DNA from: Asterochloris sp. CNOR1
Lineage: Eukaryota; Chlorophyta; Trebouxiophyceae; Trebouxiales; Trebouxiaceae
Direction of reading: 5' to 3'
Length of the DNA: 64,000 nucleotides
Assembly (NCBI GenBank): GCA_963969365.1
Contig: OZ017748.1
Coordinates: 2,663,001 to 2,727,000, forward strand
Position numbers and translations under genes: made by a program
In this document: piece by piece, positions 47,439-60,400 of the stretch
Position numbering within the stretch: the stretch's first letter is position 1
How the letters are laid out: each line of letters begins with the position of its first letter
Notes under the pieces: model-generated
The model's database searches: none
Told to the model about the DNA's origin: nothing
The model's input: only the letters and a program-made list of their open reading frames with translations

Positions 47439-49032
47439 ATGGAGCAGCTTGTGTTGGATCTCATAAATCCACAGGCAAGTCTGGTCCCTCAGCATGTGCT
47501 ATCCAGCGCTTCCTGAGGCACCAGCCTTCAGCGCTCAGGCAGCCTGACTCCCTTTTGGATGCCACAGAACCGCGAGAATGCCCTGCTGGAGCTCAGCAAG
47601 AAGCGGGAGTCCTTCCCTGAGCTGGCACCTTACCTCTGGCACAGCGTGGGCACCATTTCAGCCCTCCTGCAGGAGATAGTGTCCATCTACCCCCTGTTAC
47701 AGCCGCCCTCCCTGACGGCGCATGCCTCAAACAGGGTCTGCAATGCACTGGCCCTGCTCCAGTGCGTGGCCTCGCACCCAGAGACACGCAGCCTGTTCCT
47801 GCAAGGTGCGCGCCCACAGAGCTCAAGTTGCTTCCATGCTGCCAGCAACCTCTGGTGACACAGTGCTTGTGATGCTGCAGCCCATGTCCCGCTCTTCCTG
47901 TACCCTTTCCTCAACACCACCAGCAAGACACGGCCGTTTGAGTACCTGCGCCTGACCAGCCTGGGCGTCATAGGGGCACTGGTCAAAGTCAGTGCAGCCC
48001 AGATCTGCTCTGCCCTACATTGCACTGCACTGCCCGCTTGCACCGCAGTCAAACGCTCAGGCTGGCCGCATTGTGGAATACTGGCTCCTTCATTGCCTTG
48101 TGACTGACAGTCAGTTTGCTGCAGGTGGATGATACAGAGGTCATCAACTTCCTGCTGTCCACAGAGATTATTCCACTGTGTCTTCGCACCATGGAGATGG
48201 GCAGCGAGCTGTCCAAAACAGTCGCTACCTTCATTGTGCAGAAGATTCTTTTAGACAATGTGGGCGCCATGCTGATTCAGGCTGCCTCTCACGCTGTTGG
48301 TCATGCCTCATGCCCCATGCGGCTGCCGCCATCTCCTGCGTGCAGCTTGCCCACCTTCATGCCCATAGCTGCAGACTCACAGCTGCAGCTGCCACCTCTT
48401 CACACCATGTGCTGCCTAGCTGAACTCTGCATGAATCTGCCACATCTGACACCTCAGGTTCTTCTCACAACAAGCTTGCTTGCAGCTGGTCACTTCTTGC
48501 TTACACCCCTGTGTGCAGGTAGGCTTGAACTACATCTGTGCCACAGCCGAGCGCTTCTTTGCAGTCAGCGCTGTACTGAACAGCATGGTGTCCATGCTCC
48601 CCGATCAGCCCAGCGTGCGCCTGCTCAAGCACATCATCCGTTGCTACCTGAGGCTCAGCGACAATAGCCGCGCCAGGGAGGCGCTGCGGCAGTGCTTGCC
48701 TGGCCTGCTGCTGGAGCAGAACTTCACCATCTGCCTCAAGGAGGACTCGCAGACGCGCCAGTGAGTTTGCTTGCGCTCCTGCCACTGCCTGTCTTAAGCA
48801 TGACGCCCAGATATGGAAGCAAGTGTGCTTGTGCTGCTGCCAACTCTTTGTCAAGGAGGACTCACCGAGAAGCCAGTGAGTGTGCTTGCACTGCTGCCAG
48901 CATGAGTGCGCTCCTCTTGTCAGTGATTATTGTGTTGCATGCAGGTGGCTGGCCCAGCTGCTTGCCAACCTTGGGCATGCACACAATGACCCTGCTTACA
49001 GCCACCTTGAGCCCACAACACTGCAGGCTTAG
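47439..49032 (+). CDS. CNOT9: CNOT9/Rcd1/Caf40, CCR4-NOT complex subunit
   Basis: Armadillo-repeat scaffold of the CCR4-NOT deadenylase, binding NOT1 and RNA-decay adaptors. Six exons, about 290 aa, near-normal length. Exon 1 (47439-47474) is [12 protein letters not shown] and uses a GC donor. Exon 2 has [19 protein letters not shown] and [20 protein letters not shown]; exon 3 [20 protein letters not shown] and [15 protein letters not shown]; exon 4 [15 protein letters not shown] and [20 protein letters not shown]; exon 5 [31 protein letters not shown] and [11 protein letters not shown]. The last exon is [10 protein letters not shown] ... with a TAG stop at 49030-49032. Conservation is very high. 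The N-terminus is shorter than in animals. The last intron holds a copy of the exon 5 end. Confidence 0.95.
47475..47567 (+). other. CNOT9: GC-AG intron in CNOT9
   Basis: CAG|GCAAGT donor, GCCACAG acceptor. It joins DLINPQ to [12 protein letters not shown], the invariant CNOT9 junction region, in phase 0. Using the following GT would break the frame. Confidence 0.8.
48736..48901 (+). repeat. CNOT9: Duplicated exon 5 end and 5' splice site in CNOT9
   Basis: 48736-48786 (TCAAGGAGGACTC ... CCA|GTGAGT ...) recurs at 48851-48901, 115 bp downstream inside the intron, at roughly 80% identity. The copy also keeps CCA|GTGAGT, so a second candidate donor exists. Confidence 0.8.
48996..49000 (-). terminator. 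Possible TGTAA poly(A) signal for MCAT, antisense to CNOT9
   Basis: TTACA on plus lies about 130 bp past the MCAT stop and inside the last CNOT9 exon. If used, the two convergent mRNAs overlap by more than 100 nt. Confidence 0.35.
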
Positions 49033-49129
49033 CATATGAAGCAGTGACTTGGCTATGTTCCAGCATGTTCACAACTGTGTGCCTTCGCTCTCTCTCCTCA
49101 ACTGGGGTGGTTCAAAAAGAGGGACGCTC

Positions 49130-50953
49130 TCAGACTGATATGTTCGTGATTTTATGAGTCTTCTCCACACGCTTCATGATGCCTGCTATGACCTTGTTGG
49201 GTCCGATCTCATAGCTCTGCTGGAGGCCCCTCTTGATTAGGGTTGTCAGGGTGGCCTCCCATTGCACAGGGGAAGTCAGCTGCAGCACAAACATGACACT
49301 TCAGTTTTTGTGCAAAATGACCATGGACCACCTAGTCAGTAATAGGGCGTCCATCAGCAAGGCTTGCCTGCAGGGCCAGGATCTCCTTGATGACCGCAGG
49401 GTCTGAGTGGGGTTTTGCATCCACGTTTGAGATCACAGCTATTCTGGGTGTCTGAATGTGAGTGCCCGCCAGCGCCTCCCTGCAGGCCCAGCACCGCTGC
49501 TTGAGAGGTTGCTGCATGACGCAGCAGACCACTTGCATCCTGCAGGCAGCCAACAAATTCTGCACATGCTACACATCACTCACTGCAGCTTTTCCTTTGC
49601 TGGCCGCATGTAGTCTGTGTGGAAGGCCCCTGCCACCGCCAGCTGCACTGTCATGCGCGCCTTGAAACTCTTGGCTAGCTTCTTGACAGCCTCGCACCCC
49701 TCCAGGCTGCCAGACACCGCGTAGTTGCCATTGCAGAGGTAGTTGGCAATGCTCACGCTGTCAGAGCCGACCTCCTTGTTGGCTGCCTCACAGAGCTCAG
49801 CCACCTGCATGCATTGCATCAGTGTGCTTCTTGGCCACTCCTTGGTGATTGATGACCATGCCTGCAAAGGATGGGCCCTCCCACCTGCACCAGCAAGTAG
49901 GTCTCACCTTATCGCTGGACAAGCCAATGACAGACACCATGCCAGAGGGCTTCGCGTCTGCAGCAGCCTGCATGCTCTCGCCGCGCAGCTTGACCAGCTT
50001 CAGGCCATCAGCAAAGCTGCAGGGGGGATGAAGCTGTGTGAGACTGCATGGCGATGCATGTACAGCAGCTCAGCAGTTTTGACGCTCACATACCTCATGG
50101 CATCTGCAAAGGTGAGCGCCGTGTATTCCCCCAGGCTAAGCCCACAAGTCACGTCAGCATTCATGGCAACCTGCAGGCCAGCGAGCCTGCTTGAATGCTT
50201 GCCCAAAGCGATTGTGTGTCTCACAGGGCATAACTCACCTCCCCTTCCTGCTGCCTCAGCTTTTCCAAAGCAGCCAGGCTGGCCACATAGATGGCAGGCT
50301 GGCTCACAGCAGTGGAGTCCAGCTTTTCCTTGGGGCCTGTGGCATGGAGTGTGTTGCTTCTGCAACAGGTTGCATACATCATGGGGACAGCAAAAGTAGG
50401 GCACTGCACCCACCTTCCACACAGACCTTCAGGAGATCATAGCCCAGCACGTCAGAGGCATGCTCAAACAGCTGCTTGGCAGCAGGGATCTCTGCCGCCA
50501 CATCCTGCAGAACAGCATACGGGAATGGCTGGTGTCGCACCCCAGATTGGCCTAGAATGTGCAGTCCTTCAGCACAGATAGCAGCGCCCACCTTTGCCAT
50601 GCCCACAGTCTGTGCGCCCTGCCCAGGGAAGAAGAACGCTGTCACGGCCTGATAGTCGTCAAGCTTAGTATCGGATGCTTTCTGCAGGCAGCATATACAT
50701 TCAATACAGCAGCCCATGGCAAGCTTGGTCTGGTGCTGAGAGCACAGACCTCTGTGACTGCTGCCACCGATTGCACATGCACCATTGATCTGCGACCCTG
50801 ACATTTTCTGATGGGCTTGCATGTGTGTTGCCTGCAGCGAAGTGAGAGTCTGGCAGAATATGACCGTGGGAGAGCGGCTAACAGCTCAACTCACCCCACC
50901 GATCTCTGGGCGCTGCGCACAAGCCCTGTCCGGGCAGGCATGCCGATGTGCAT
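49130..50953 (-). CDS. Malonyl-CoA:ACP transacylase, plastid fatty acid synthesis
   Basis: Loads malonyl groups onto acyl carrier protein for type II fatty acid synthesis in the plastid. ATG 50953 opens a transit-peptide-like leader (MHIGMPARTGLVRSAQRSVG) spread over two exons. The enzyme starts SDTKLDDYQAVTAFFFPGQG with AQTVGMAK. VAMNADVTCGLSLGEYTALT holds the nucleophile Ser in GLSLGE. LAVAGAFHTDYMRPA gives the catalytic His, with IANYLCNGNYAVSGSLEG and TPRIAVISNVDAKPHSDP. The last exon has SPVQWEATLTTLIKRGLQQS then YEIGPNKVIAGIMKRV, ending TNISV with TGA at 49130-49132. The stop is 97 bp from the convergent CNOT9 stop. Confidence 0.92.
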
Positions 50954-51414
50954 GTTGCCAAGTCAGCAAGCAATGAAAGAATTGCAAGCAAAGCCTCAAC
51001 AGCACCGGTCAAGCAAAAGAAGAACAAGGAGCGCTTTCCTTCTTCTGGTTCCGCTGCCAGGACTGTCGGCATAGCAGCATCGAGCGATTGCGCATCAGCT
51101 GAGCCTGGAGTGCATATAGCTGCAGCGAGGTTGACGTTGAACTGAGTCAATGCTGTGATGAAGTCACGCTGTCTGCCTGCATGTCTTTGAGGCCGTGAGA
51201 TGTGCAGCGGGCAACACATATGACCATCATCTGTTGCTATCGGAGTTGGGCAGCAGGGTGTTTTTCCTAAATTGCAGATTGCACGCCCCTCTGACACAGT
51301 CCTGAGCAGGCAAGCATAACACTGATTTCGACAAAGGGCAGCCTGTTGTTACCATGTGCTTAACACGCCATGCCGCGCTGGATGAATCATCATGATCTTT
51401 GGCCTGTAGGCACC
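50954..51414. promoter_or_regulatory. Divergent intergenic region, MCAT / polycystin
   Basis: 461 bp between the two start codons, holding two promoters and 5' UTRs. No clear TATA box, repeat or conserved ORF seen. Open frames on both strands here show no family features. Confidence 0.45.
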
Positions 51415-54400
51415 ATGCTGCGCAAGAAGCTGGCCCAGAGCGCAGTGGCACAGCAGCCCTATGCACCAGTGTCGGTGAGGACAGGCATGCTGCTTGTGTC
51501 CTGATCAGCCATGACAATGTCACACAACCTTCCTTTGTGGTGCAGAGCGACCAATCAGTTACTGGCATGGAGCCCAGCCAGGCGTCTGCCTCAGGGCAGC
51601 CCCTCATCCAGGCCAGCAAGGAAAGCAGCACAGCTGCTGCCAAGCAGACGGAGGCGGCAGGGAAGGCCGCAAAAGTGCCCTTCTCGGCCTTGCCCAACAT
51701 TACGCCCAGCAAGCAGCCTGTGACGCCAGCACCCAAGTCACACTGGAGGCTGGAGGACGGAGACAGGCCCTCGCGTGCTCTGCAGGTGGTGCATGAGCTG
51801 CACAGCAGGTGCGTGGTGTGGCAGTCATGCAGCCTCAATACTATTGAGTTAGCTGGCAGCGAGTGCAGCTCTGGCACAGCAGCTGTTGGCGAGTCAGGAC
51901 ACCCACTGCGTCGGCAAGCTTTGTGTGCAGCATGCCATGGTTGGTCTCATGGGGTAAGTCACCAGCAGCTGGGCTGGCAGTCATGCAACTTGGTGGTTAC
52001 CCGCACTGATGACGCCAGAGGTGCATGCAGCAGTGTGCTGAACGCAGCCACTGTCAGGGATGGAAGGCTGCCAGCTTGGTGTTACATGCAAGCTGGCAGC
52101 CATGCTGGCCAAGGCTTCCTTCTTCGAGGTTGCATTGCAATCTGCTGCAGGTATATGAAGCAGACGCAGAGGTGGCGGGATTATGCCAAGTTATTCACCT
52201 TCCTGGGCTTTGTGGCCCTGTTTCTCTCGGTACTCTATCTGCAGCGAGGAGCGCAGACAGCATATGAGGTGCGTCCTGGTTGTCGAGTGGACTGATGCTG
52301 CTGCTGAGCATTCAAGGCTTTCTCTTGAACCCAGGCAGCTCACTGCTGCAGCACCAACACCAGAACCAGCTTGTTGCGTGGCCTACGTATGGCTGAGTGC
52401 TGCTTTCAAGACGAAGCCCATGTCACTCCAGCATGTATTGCAGCCTGGCAGTGCCCAGCGCCATGCAGCTCCCAAAGACCCAGAAGCTCCATGTTGGTGC
52501 AGCATGCTGGCAGGACCCAGACCAATGCTGCTGGTCAAGCATCATCGGCTGCAGGTCTACGCCATTAACACTGCATTCAAGCGCTCAGCTGGACTAACAC
52601 TTCGGGCCACTCTGTCGTGCTGCAGGTCTATAGCACGGTTGACAATGCCATCGTACCATCTAGTCTTCAGTATGGCAGCTCAGATGACGTCCTTAACTGG
52701 CTGCAATCCACAATTACACTTATCTGGACAGACCCTGTCTGTGGAGATGGGATCTGTGAGGAGCCCTTTGAGTATCCATCCTATGGGTCTTTTGGGTGTC
52801 GAGCCGATTGTGGGCGGCTGACAGACGTTTACAATGTCACCACACTCCAGATTGATCTCTATTTTGACTTTACACACCCCACTGGCTCTGTGCCCGCCAC
52901 AGTGAGTTTCTGGCTTGCCGTTCAGCTGCTGCTTGCAGGCCTTAGCAGGCCCTGCTGTTGTCCACGCCTGAGGAAGCCTCCCTTCAGGGCAGTGCCGGGC
53001 CACAGTGGCTGTTAAGCTTGCAAGCCCAAGCAGCAATGACTTCTGTCGGGTGCAGGAGCTTCTGTCTCAGGCAGCCTGGAATCTGTGTCCTGTTTCTGGC
53101 ATCCCCAGTGGCAATGCCTGCTACTACAGCAGCGACCAGACCTTTGATGCTCTGACTGGCTCGGTCAGTATCCAGATCACAGATTGCCCAGATGGTGAGC
53201 GCAGGGTGTTTCCTCCCTGCCAACAAGGGCACCGTGCTTGCAATCACCATCATTTGCAGTGCAAGTTGCAGACGCGGTTGATCACAACTGCAGGGGACTG
53301 GGAACTGGACATCAAGAGGGACCTGTTCAACAAGGTGTCCGGCGGGGTGCGCAGGCTGGATCACCTCACACTGGCTGCCGAGCTGGAGAAGATACAGTGA
53401 GCCACTGCCCCTGGCTGTGCACAGCAAGCCCAAGCTACAAGTGCAGCAGCTGTCATTGCTGCCTTGGGCTCTACAACAAAACATGTGGAGCATGCTGCAA
53501 CCCTGCCTCCCTGCTGTAGCCCAACCTGCCTGCCATTGCTCACTCACTGCAACAGGTGTTTATGTCACTTCACTGGCTGTGAGCAGCATGCTCTGGAAGG
53601 GTCCCTTAGAACGCTGGCGTGGTTTCCCTGCTGCAGAATCGCTCTTCAGGTGGCAAGCGTGCAGCGGAATGCAGAGAACAGCACCCTGACCACAGCAGTG
53701 CAGCTGGCAACCACCACAGCAGCCAGCCTTGTGAACACCACCATATCTGTCAACTATACCACTCAAGTCAATGCCATCCAGGCCAGCTATGCAGCCAACA
53801 CCACCAACACGGTGAGCTGCTGCCTGTCAACCCTCCCCACAAGTGCCAGCATGGCTGCCTAGCCTCCACTCCCAACAGCTGCTGTGCTGCAAGTCACCCT
53901 GCACAATCATGCCCATGCTTGTGTGCTGCAGTCAACGTATTACCAGCAGGGCAACCAGACCCAGCTCTGGGAGACCTACACGCTTGCAGAGTTTGCCTAC
54001 GCACTGCAAAATTGCAACATCTCTGGTCTGAACAGCCTCACTGCTCCCAACACTGGAGGTGAGGCGTTCAATGCTGCTCTGCCCCTGGTGTGCAGGCACA
54101 TGCCTCTTGGGACGTGAACAAACATGACAAGCAGTTTGCAATATTGCTGCCAGTCATAGTTCCCTGACCTTCCCCCATGCCAGCTGCAGCTTCCTGGACT
54201 GACACGGATCCCTGGACCAACCAGGTGGATGCCACCAGTGACATCTGCAACAGGTGGAACACCACCACCGCCACCATCCAGGCCACTCAGCTCTCGACGG
54301 TGCAGACGCTGATTTTGGGGCGCCTGGATAATGCCACCAGTGTGGGCAATGTGGCGCTGGCTGCAGCCCTGTCCACACTGTCTGCCAACAGCCCAGAGAT

Positions 54401-57400
54401 CTCCGCCATTGTGGTGGCTGAGTCAGGGCAGGACCCCATCAATGACCCATACAATGTGAGCAGGCTGCTGCATACTTGCTGGGTGAATGGCCCTGCAGCT
54501 AGCAGCATCGCTGTTGGGCTTGTGACTGCGTCCTAGCCAGCTTTCAGACCTGCTGGCCTGACAGAGCTGGTGCCTTCCGCTTGAACCTGCTGGTCAACTG
54601 CAGATAAGCTGTTTAAGCCCCTCAACTGCATGCAGTGCGTAGTGAGCACGCTGTCAACCTTTTATGTGGATGGCTACAATCCCATCCCTCCAGTGGCCAA
54701 GGCAGCCCTGACTCGCCCGGTCGTCATCGCTGCCAATGTGACCCAACTGGCTGCCCTATCCAGCGCCCGCATTACAGTGAGTACTTCACAGCTGCAGCAG
54801 CAGTCAGCAGTGAGAACAGAGGGCCTGCTGTGGCTAATGCTTGCTGAGCATCTGGCGGTGCCGGCTGCTTGGGTATCATTGTCTGCAGTCATCAACATTG
54901 TCTGCAACTAGCATTGAGCACTTCCGGTCAAGCCAGCAGGCGCCCTGCTGTGGGAAGGGTTGCTGCTGCCTCAAGAAAGGGGCAGGCTCAGCACTGCAGA
55001 CTTCACTGCCCTCACAATATGGCCCTGATGGGAATGCAGGAGCTGGCAGATGAGGCCGGGGCTGTGTTGCAGCTCCCAGAGGTGCTGGCAGCTGCCGCCT
55101 TCACTCTCAGTGTGAGCACGTTGGCTGTGCTGATGAGAGCGTGCACTGATGCAGTTCATGGGGCACCAAGCCAGTTTCCTGCTGAGGCTATGTCCAGCTT
55201 GCAGCTAACGACATCTGTTTGTGCAGAATCCCATGTATGCTTACAACTATGTCACCTGGACTGGCGGTGCCAACTCGTATGAGACCTGTGACCTCACAGA
55301 CAGGGCGCCGCAGTATGTTGGCGCCTGCTCGGCCCGAACCACCTGCAACACAGTGAGTCTCCTGCCTGCCCTGCTCGTTGCTGCCTCCAGGCAAGCGCAT
55401 TCTTTGCAGCTTGAGGGTCTGCTCTGTAAGTCTAGCCGCGCTGCTGCATAAGAAGAGCCGTTGCCCTAGACAGCCCAGATCTGACTCTGTACTGGTTTCA
55501 ACTGCAGACAACGGACAGCAGCAGTGGGGAAGTGGTGATCACCTATGACTGCAACCCAGCAGCTGCAAACACCACGGCATGTGGCAGGACCTGTGACATG
55601 GAAGCCACCTGCGATGCCCTGTGTGTGTGCCAGAACAGCACTTCAACCAGTACCTGCACGAGCGATCAGGTGGGTTGCTGACAATTCTGCTTGCCTCCAG
55701 GTCTCGCTGTGCTGAGGCAGGCTGCTGCATGACACATGGCTCAGCACCCATTCCTCACGTCTATGAGCGCTCAGCCTGAAGATGACGTCAACCGCCCAGC
55801 TCTTGACAAATGTCCCTCATTGACTTTGCCCTTTGCAGGTCTGTGTCTGCTCAGTCTGCAGCAGCATCGTACCGGCAGACGAGGACCCCAAGTACACAGC
55901 CATCATTGCTCAGCAGACTGTCAACGCATCGGTGAGCTCTTGCAGTGGCACCTGCTCACACAGCATGTTCCGCATGTCGTGCCACAGACCAGCATGCAGC
56001 AAAGGCCGAACAGCAGCTGCCAGTGGGGCAGTGACTGCATAGCATATCGATTGTTGGAGTCCCTTTGGGTGACACCTCTCTCCTTGCAGGCTTCAGCCTC
56101 CACTGGCAGGCGCAAGATTCTGGAGGATCCCCCTGGCTCTCGTCGCGAGCTCCTGCAGGGGACGACGGCGGCCCCTGAGCCGCCGCCGCCCCCTGCCTCG
56201 CAGCAGACGCTGCAGCAGATCCTGAGCGAAGTCACGGCCCTGCAGAGTGGACAGGTCGCCCTGCAGTCGGACATCACCTCCCTGCAGACAGATGTCAACG
56301 CTGCCAATGAGGCTGCTGCGGTGAGGGACGTTGCACAGCCCACACACCGCAAGGTCCTGCTGCCAGCCATGGCAGCACATGTGCTGGCTGTGCAACCACT
56401 GCAGATGCAGCTGCAGCTTGAGGCAGAGCCGTCATACACCCGAGCTCAGCCACTCAGGGGCAATGCTCCACAGTTGCATGCCACCCTGCAGGCACGGGCG
56501 GAGGACAGCAGCCTGCAGGCGCTCATCACCCAGGCCCGCAACGACATTGCCACTGGGCAGGCTGAGGTGCAGGCTCTCCTGACACAGATCATTGGCAAGC
56601 AGAACCAGGCTGCCGCCTCAGCTGAGCAGACGGCAGCCTCGCTGGCAGCCATCCAGAACCTGCAGGCCCAGCAGGCTCAGGCCCAGCAGGACATTGCCAA
56701 CGCTGTGCAGGACCAGATCACAGCCATCCAGGTGGGTCTGGCAGCCTCGGGGGTCACCTGTAGGCTGCAGCAAAGTGGCACCCGGCCTCAGCACTCTAAG
56801 CGCTGGCTGCTGCAGTATGTTTTGGGGCTGCCTCAGGGGCGCCCTTTGGCTGCGACAAAGCCGAGTCTGCCCTTTCTAAGTGCCGCAGCAATTGCAGAGA
56901 TGCTGGTCTGTCTGGCAGCTGAACTGACAAAGGCCAAGCGGGTGCAGGCCACAGCAGCTGGGGGCTGCATGCCTGCCATAGTGTGGTCTTTGTGGTGCCC
57001 CCAGAGGGAGCCAGCACAGGTGCTGAGCAGCTGACACCCCTGCGCTGCAGTCTGCTTACCAGCAAGGCCTGATCAGCCCCTCTCAGGCTCTGGAGCTCTG
57101 GAAGACTGCACGCATTGACCAGGGGCAAGCCACAAAGCTGGCCCTGCTGTCTAATGACCCCTGCAGCACGGCTGCAGTGCAACCATACGACTTCACAGTG
57201 GACAAGTGAGTGTGCAGAGCCAGCATCCCTGCACATGCAGCGTTGCAGCCCCGACACAGCACAGATGGCGCCGTGCAAGCTTGTGGCATCATGCTTGTAA
57301 TGGGCAGCAGCAGCAGATCTGCATCGTCCTGAGCAGCGCACACCGCTGCAATGAGGGAATGGCTGTCACACTGTATTAAGCTGCACTCAGTCTGACAGCT

Positions 57401-60400
57401 TGACGTGCCCTGCAGCTATAACTACACCATACCCGATGCGGCACGCAGACGGGAGATGGGCCTCAGCAATCGGCTCATCGCTGGCATGCTGCTGCAAACC
57501 ACGCGCACCACGCCCATCAACTGCACTGACTCACGCTTCAACGACATCGAGAGCCAGTGCAAGGGAGGTGAGGAGCTGTCAGGGTACAGGACCTGCGTGA
57601 GTCGCAGCAGCTGAGCTCTGCATGCGGTTGTTGCAATTGGCACAGGCAGAATCATGCTGGCCACTCTGCCAGCTGCCATACCAGCTCTGCTGACTGTGGC
57701 AGCTGCACAGCCTTGATGTTAGTGCTTGCAATGTGGCGTCAATGGCGGCCTGACCTGTGGAGGAGGCATGCAGCAGACAGCTGCATCCACCACCTGGGGA
57801 AATGAGTGAACTGGCCTGCAGAGGAGAGCCTGGCGCCTTATGGAGTTGACCCAGTCTTCAAATTAGGGACAGACCTGTACAACCCTGACCTGGACAACAC
57901 AAACTCCCTCGTCACCTTCTACAATTGCAGCGAGTTGACCTTCAATGCTACTTACAATGTTAGGGACCCTGATTCCCTGGTGAGAGCCAAGCGCTGGTCC
58001 CAGGCCTGAGCTTGAGGGCTGCTGCTACTTGTCGAGGGGGCTGTCTGGGTTCTCTTTAGGCTGTGTAGGTGTGGCAGGGGCTGCTGGGCTGGCAGCGGCC
58101 TGCACTGGCGACCTGGCTGAGCAGTATGCTGGTTCACGTTGGGTGCAGGTGCACTGCAGCTTTGCTGACGCCCTGCTGCTTGCCATGGGTGCTGCCCTCA
58201 GGCACTGTGCGCTTCAGGGACGGGACCACAGTCTGCCTGGAAGCCTGGCATCTGCACTGAAGCTCATTTTGGTGCACTGCTGCAGACCTATGCCACCACC
58301 AATGCCCCCCCCTTTTGTGCTGAGCTTTACAATGCACGCGACCTGCCGTACGGGTTCAGAAGCTTCAACCTGGTCAACCTGTTTGGCAATGGCTTCCCCA
58401 TCTGGTTTGACATCAACTTGGCTGCAGCAGATGCACAGACCATGTTTGAGTATGTCCAGGAGGGACTGTACTATGACAGCAACACCCAGTAAGGCCTGCT
58501 GCATGTGGCTTGCACTGTCTTCTATGCTGCCGGGCTGCCACATGTCTGGAATGCAGCGAGCAAGGCTCAGCCAGAGAGCTGCTGCCGTCTGTGCAGGAAC
58601 TGGTCTGCCGCTGCATGCGATGTTGTTCAATGAAGCAGTTGTGCTGCATGAGCCACAGCCTCTTTAGTTGATCAGGGCGCTGGTCAGAACACAGGCGGCT
58701 GTGGGTGTGCAGGCAGACAAAGGCCATCTTCGTCTCCTTCAATGCTGACCTGCAGCTCTTCACCCAGTCCATCATCACTTTCTCGTTCACTGACGGAGGC
58801 TCCATCATGGTGAGGCAGCCTGGTTGTAACCTCACTAGGCATCAATCCTGCTCTCCACATCAACACAGCCCCGTTGGGAGCTCTGTAGCTGCCACCAGCC
58901 AGCTCTCTGCACAGCAGCACAGCTGCCACTACAGCAGATGTTAGATGAATCCTTTCCTGCCTGCAAGACTTCACTGCCCTGTTGTGTTGCTACCTGAAGC
59001 ACTACCCCCTGTCATGCTTACACAATGGTGTTGCCTCGCCTGCCCTGCAGGTAGACTACACCATTGACACATTGAAGGTGCAGCTGTACAGCACCACGGG
59101 GGGGAAGGTGCGCCTGGTGCTGGAGGTCGTCCTCTTCCTGGCCATCTGCGCCAACATCGTCATTGAGTTTAGGGGCTGGGCCATCACCACCAAGCGCAAG
59201 GTCAGCGTCAAACCTGCCTCTGCAGGTTGCCTGGTGGATTCGTGCATGCATGCATGCCATGACAGCAGTTGCCCATCCTGACTGGCACCTCAGTTGCAGC
59301 TGCCTGTCATGCACGAGGAGCATGATGTGCAGGCTGTCCCTGCAGGGGCTGATGTGTGCGTGTACCAGTGGCTGGACTGGGACAAGCTGCCTGCTTGGCC
59401 TGGAATGACATCATGCACCATTGGATATGGTCCCAGTTTTCTGCTGCTGCAGCGCTCCCCACTGACATACTTCCGGTCAGGCTGGCATGTGGTGGACTTT
59501 GTGTCCGTGGTGCTCCTGTTCACTGCCGCCATCTTGTGGATCGACTTTGTGATCCGAATGGCCAACCCCTTTGACATCGAGCTCAGGCAAGGACCCATCT
59601 TCATAATCATGCTGCCTGATGTTAGAGTTCACCTGCCAGTGGCTGCCTTGTTTGTATGATCGGCACAGGATCACCCAGTTGCATCCTGTGTGTTACATAG
59701 GGTCACGCACACTGTCTGAATTGAAAATGCATGGGGCTTGCTGACCCTGGAGCCTAAGCTTTGCATTGAGAAGCTCACACATCCCACACTGGTGGTGCAG
59801 GTACGATGTGTATGAAAGTCTGCAGGCGCAGGCAGCCTTCCTCAAGCTCAACGCCCAGGGGCTGTATCTGCGGGAGGTGCAGGCAGCTTTTGCTAATCTG
59901 GGGGTGCGCCACCTAGCTTCAATTTCAGCTGCTGACTGTGTGTGCTGCTTTTATGAGGCTGCAGGGTTGACAAGTGCCCTGCTCTGCTGTTTGGCCTGGC
60001 TGCATCTGCTAGCCACTCAGGCTTGCTTCTCAGCCTGTGGCCTGCTGCCCAGCCCCAGCACTGGGGCACTCTCTGGGAGCAGCACCACTACCTCTGCACC
60101 CCATGAAAGTCAATGCTGTGCCGCACTACCCTGCAGTCATGACATACCCTGGTACAGCGTCTGCTACCACGCCATGTACCGCAGGCTGCAGCTGCCTGCC
60201 TGATTTGCTTGCTGCCACGTGTCATGTGGCGTCCCCGTCTGCCAGACCATGTCATTCAGGCCCGCTGGCCGACAAGCAGCCTCAACAGTCTGTTGAGCCC
60301 CTTGCGGCTTCCCATCTGCAGACCCTGGTGCATCGCTTGTCCTGGTACTACGCCATCAATGGGGTCAACATCCTGCTGCTGATCGCACGCATTCTGAAGC

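Noticed and set aside
52550-52640. Possible duplicated acceptor (CTGCAGGTCTA twice) before a polycystin exon
   Set aside because: Similarity is limited to about 12 bp of common splice-acceptor sequence and then fades.
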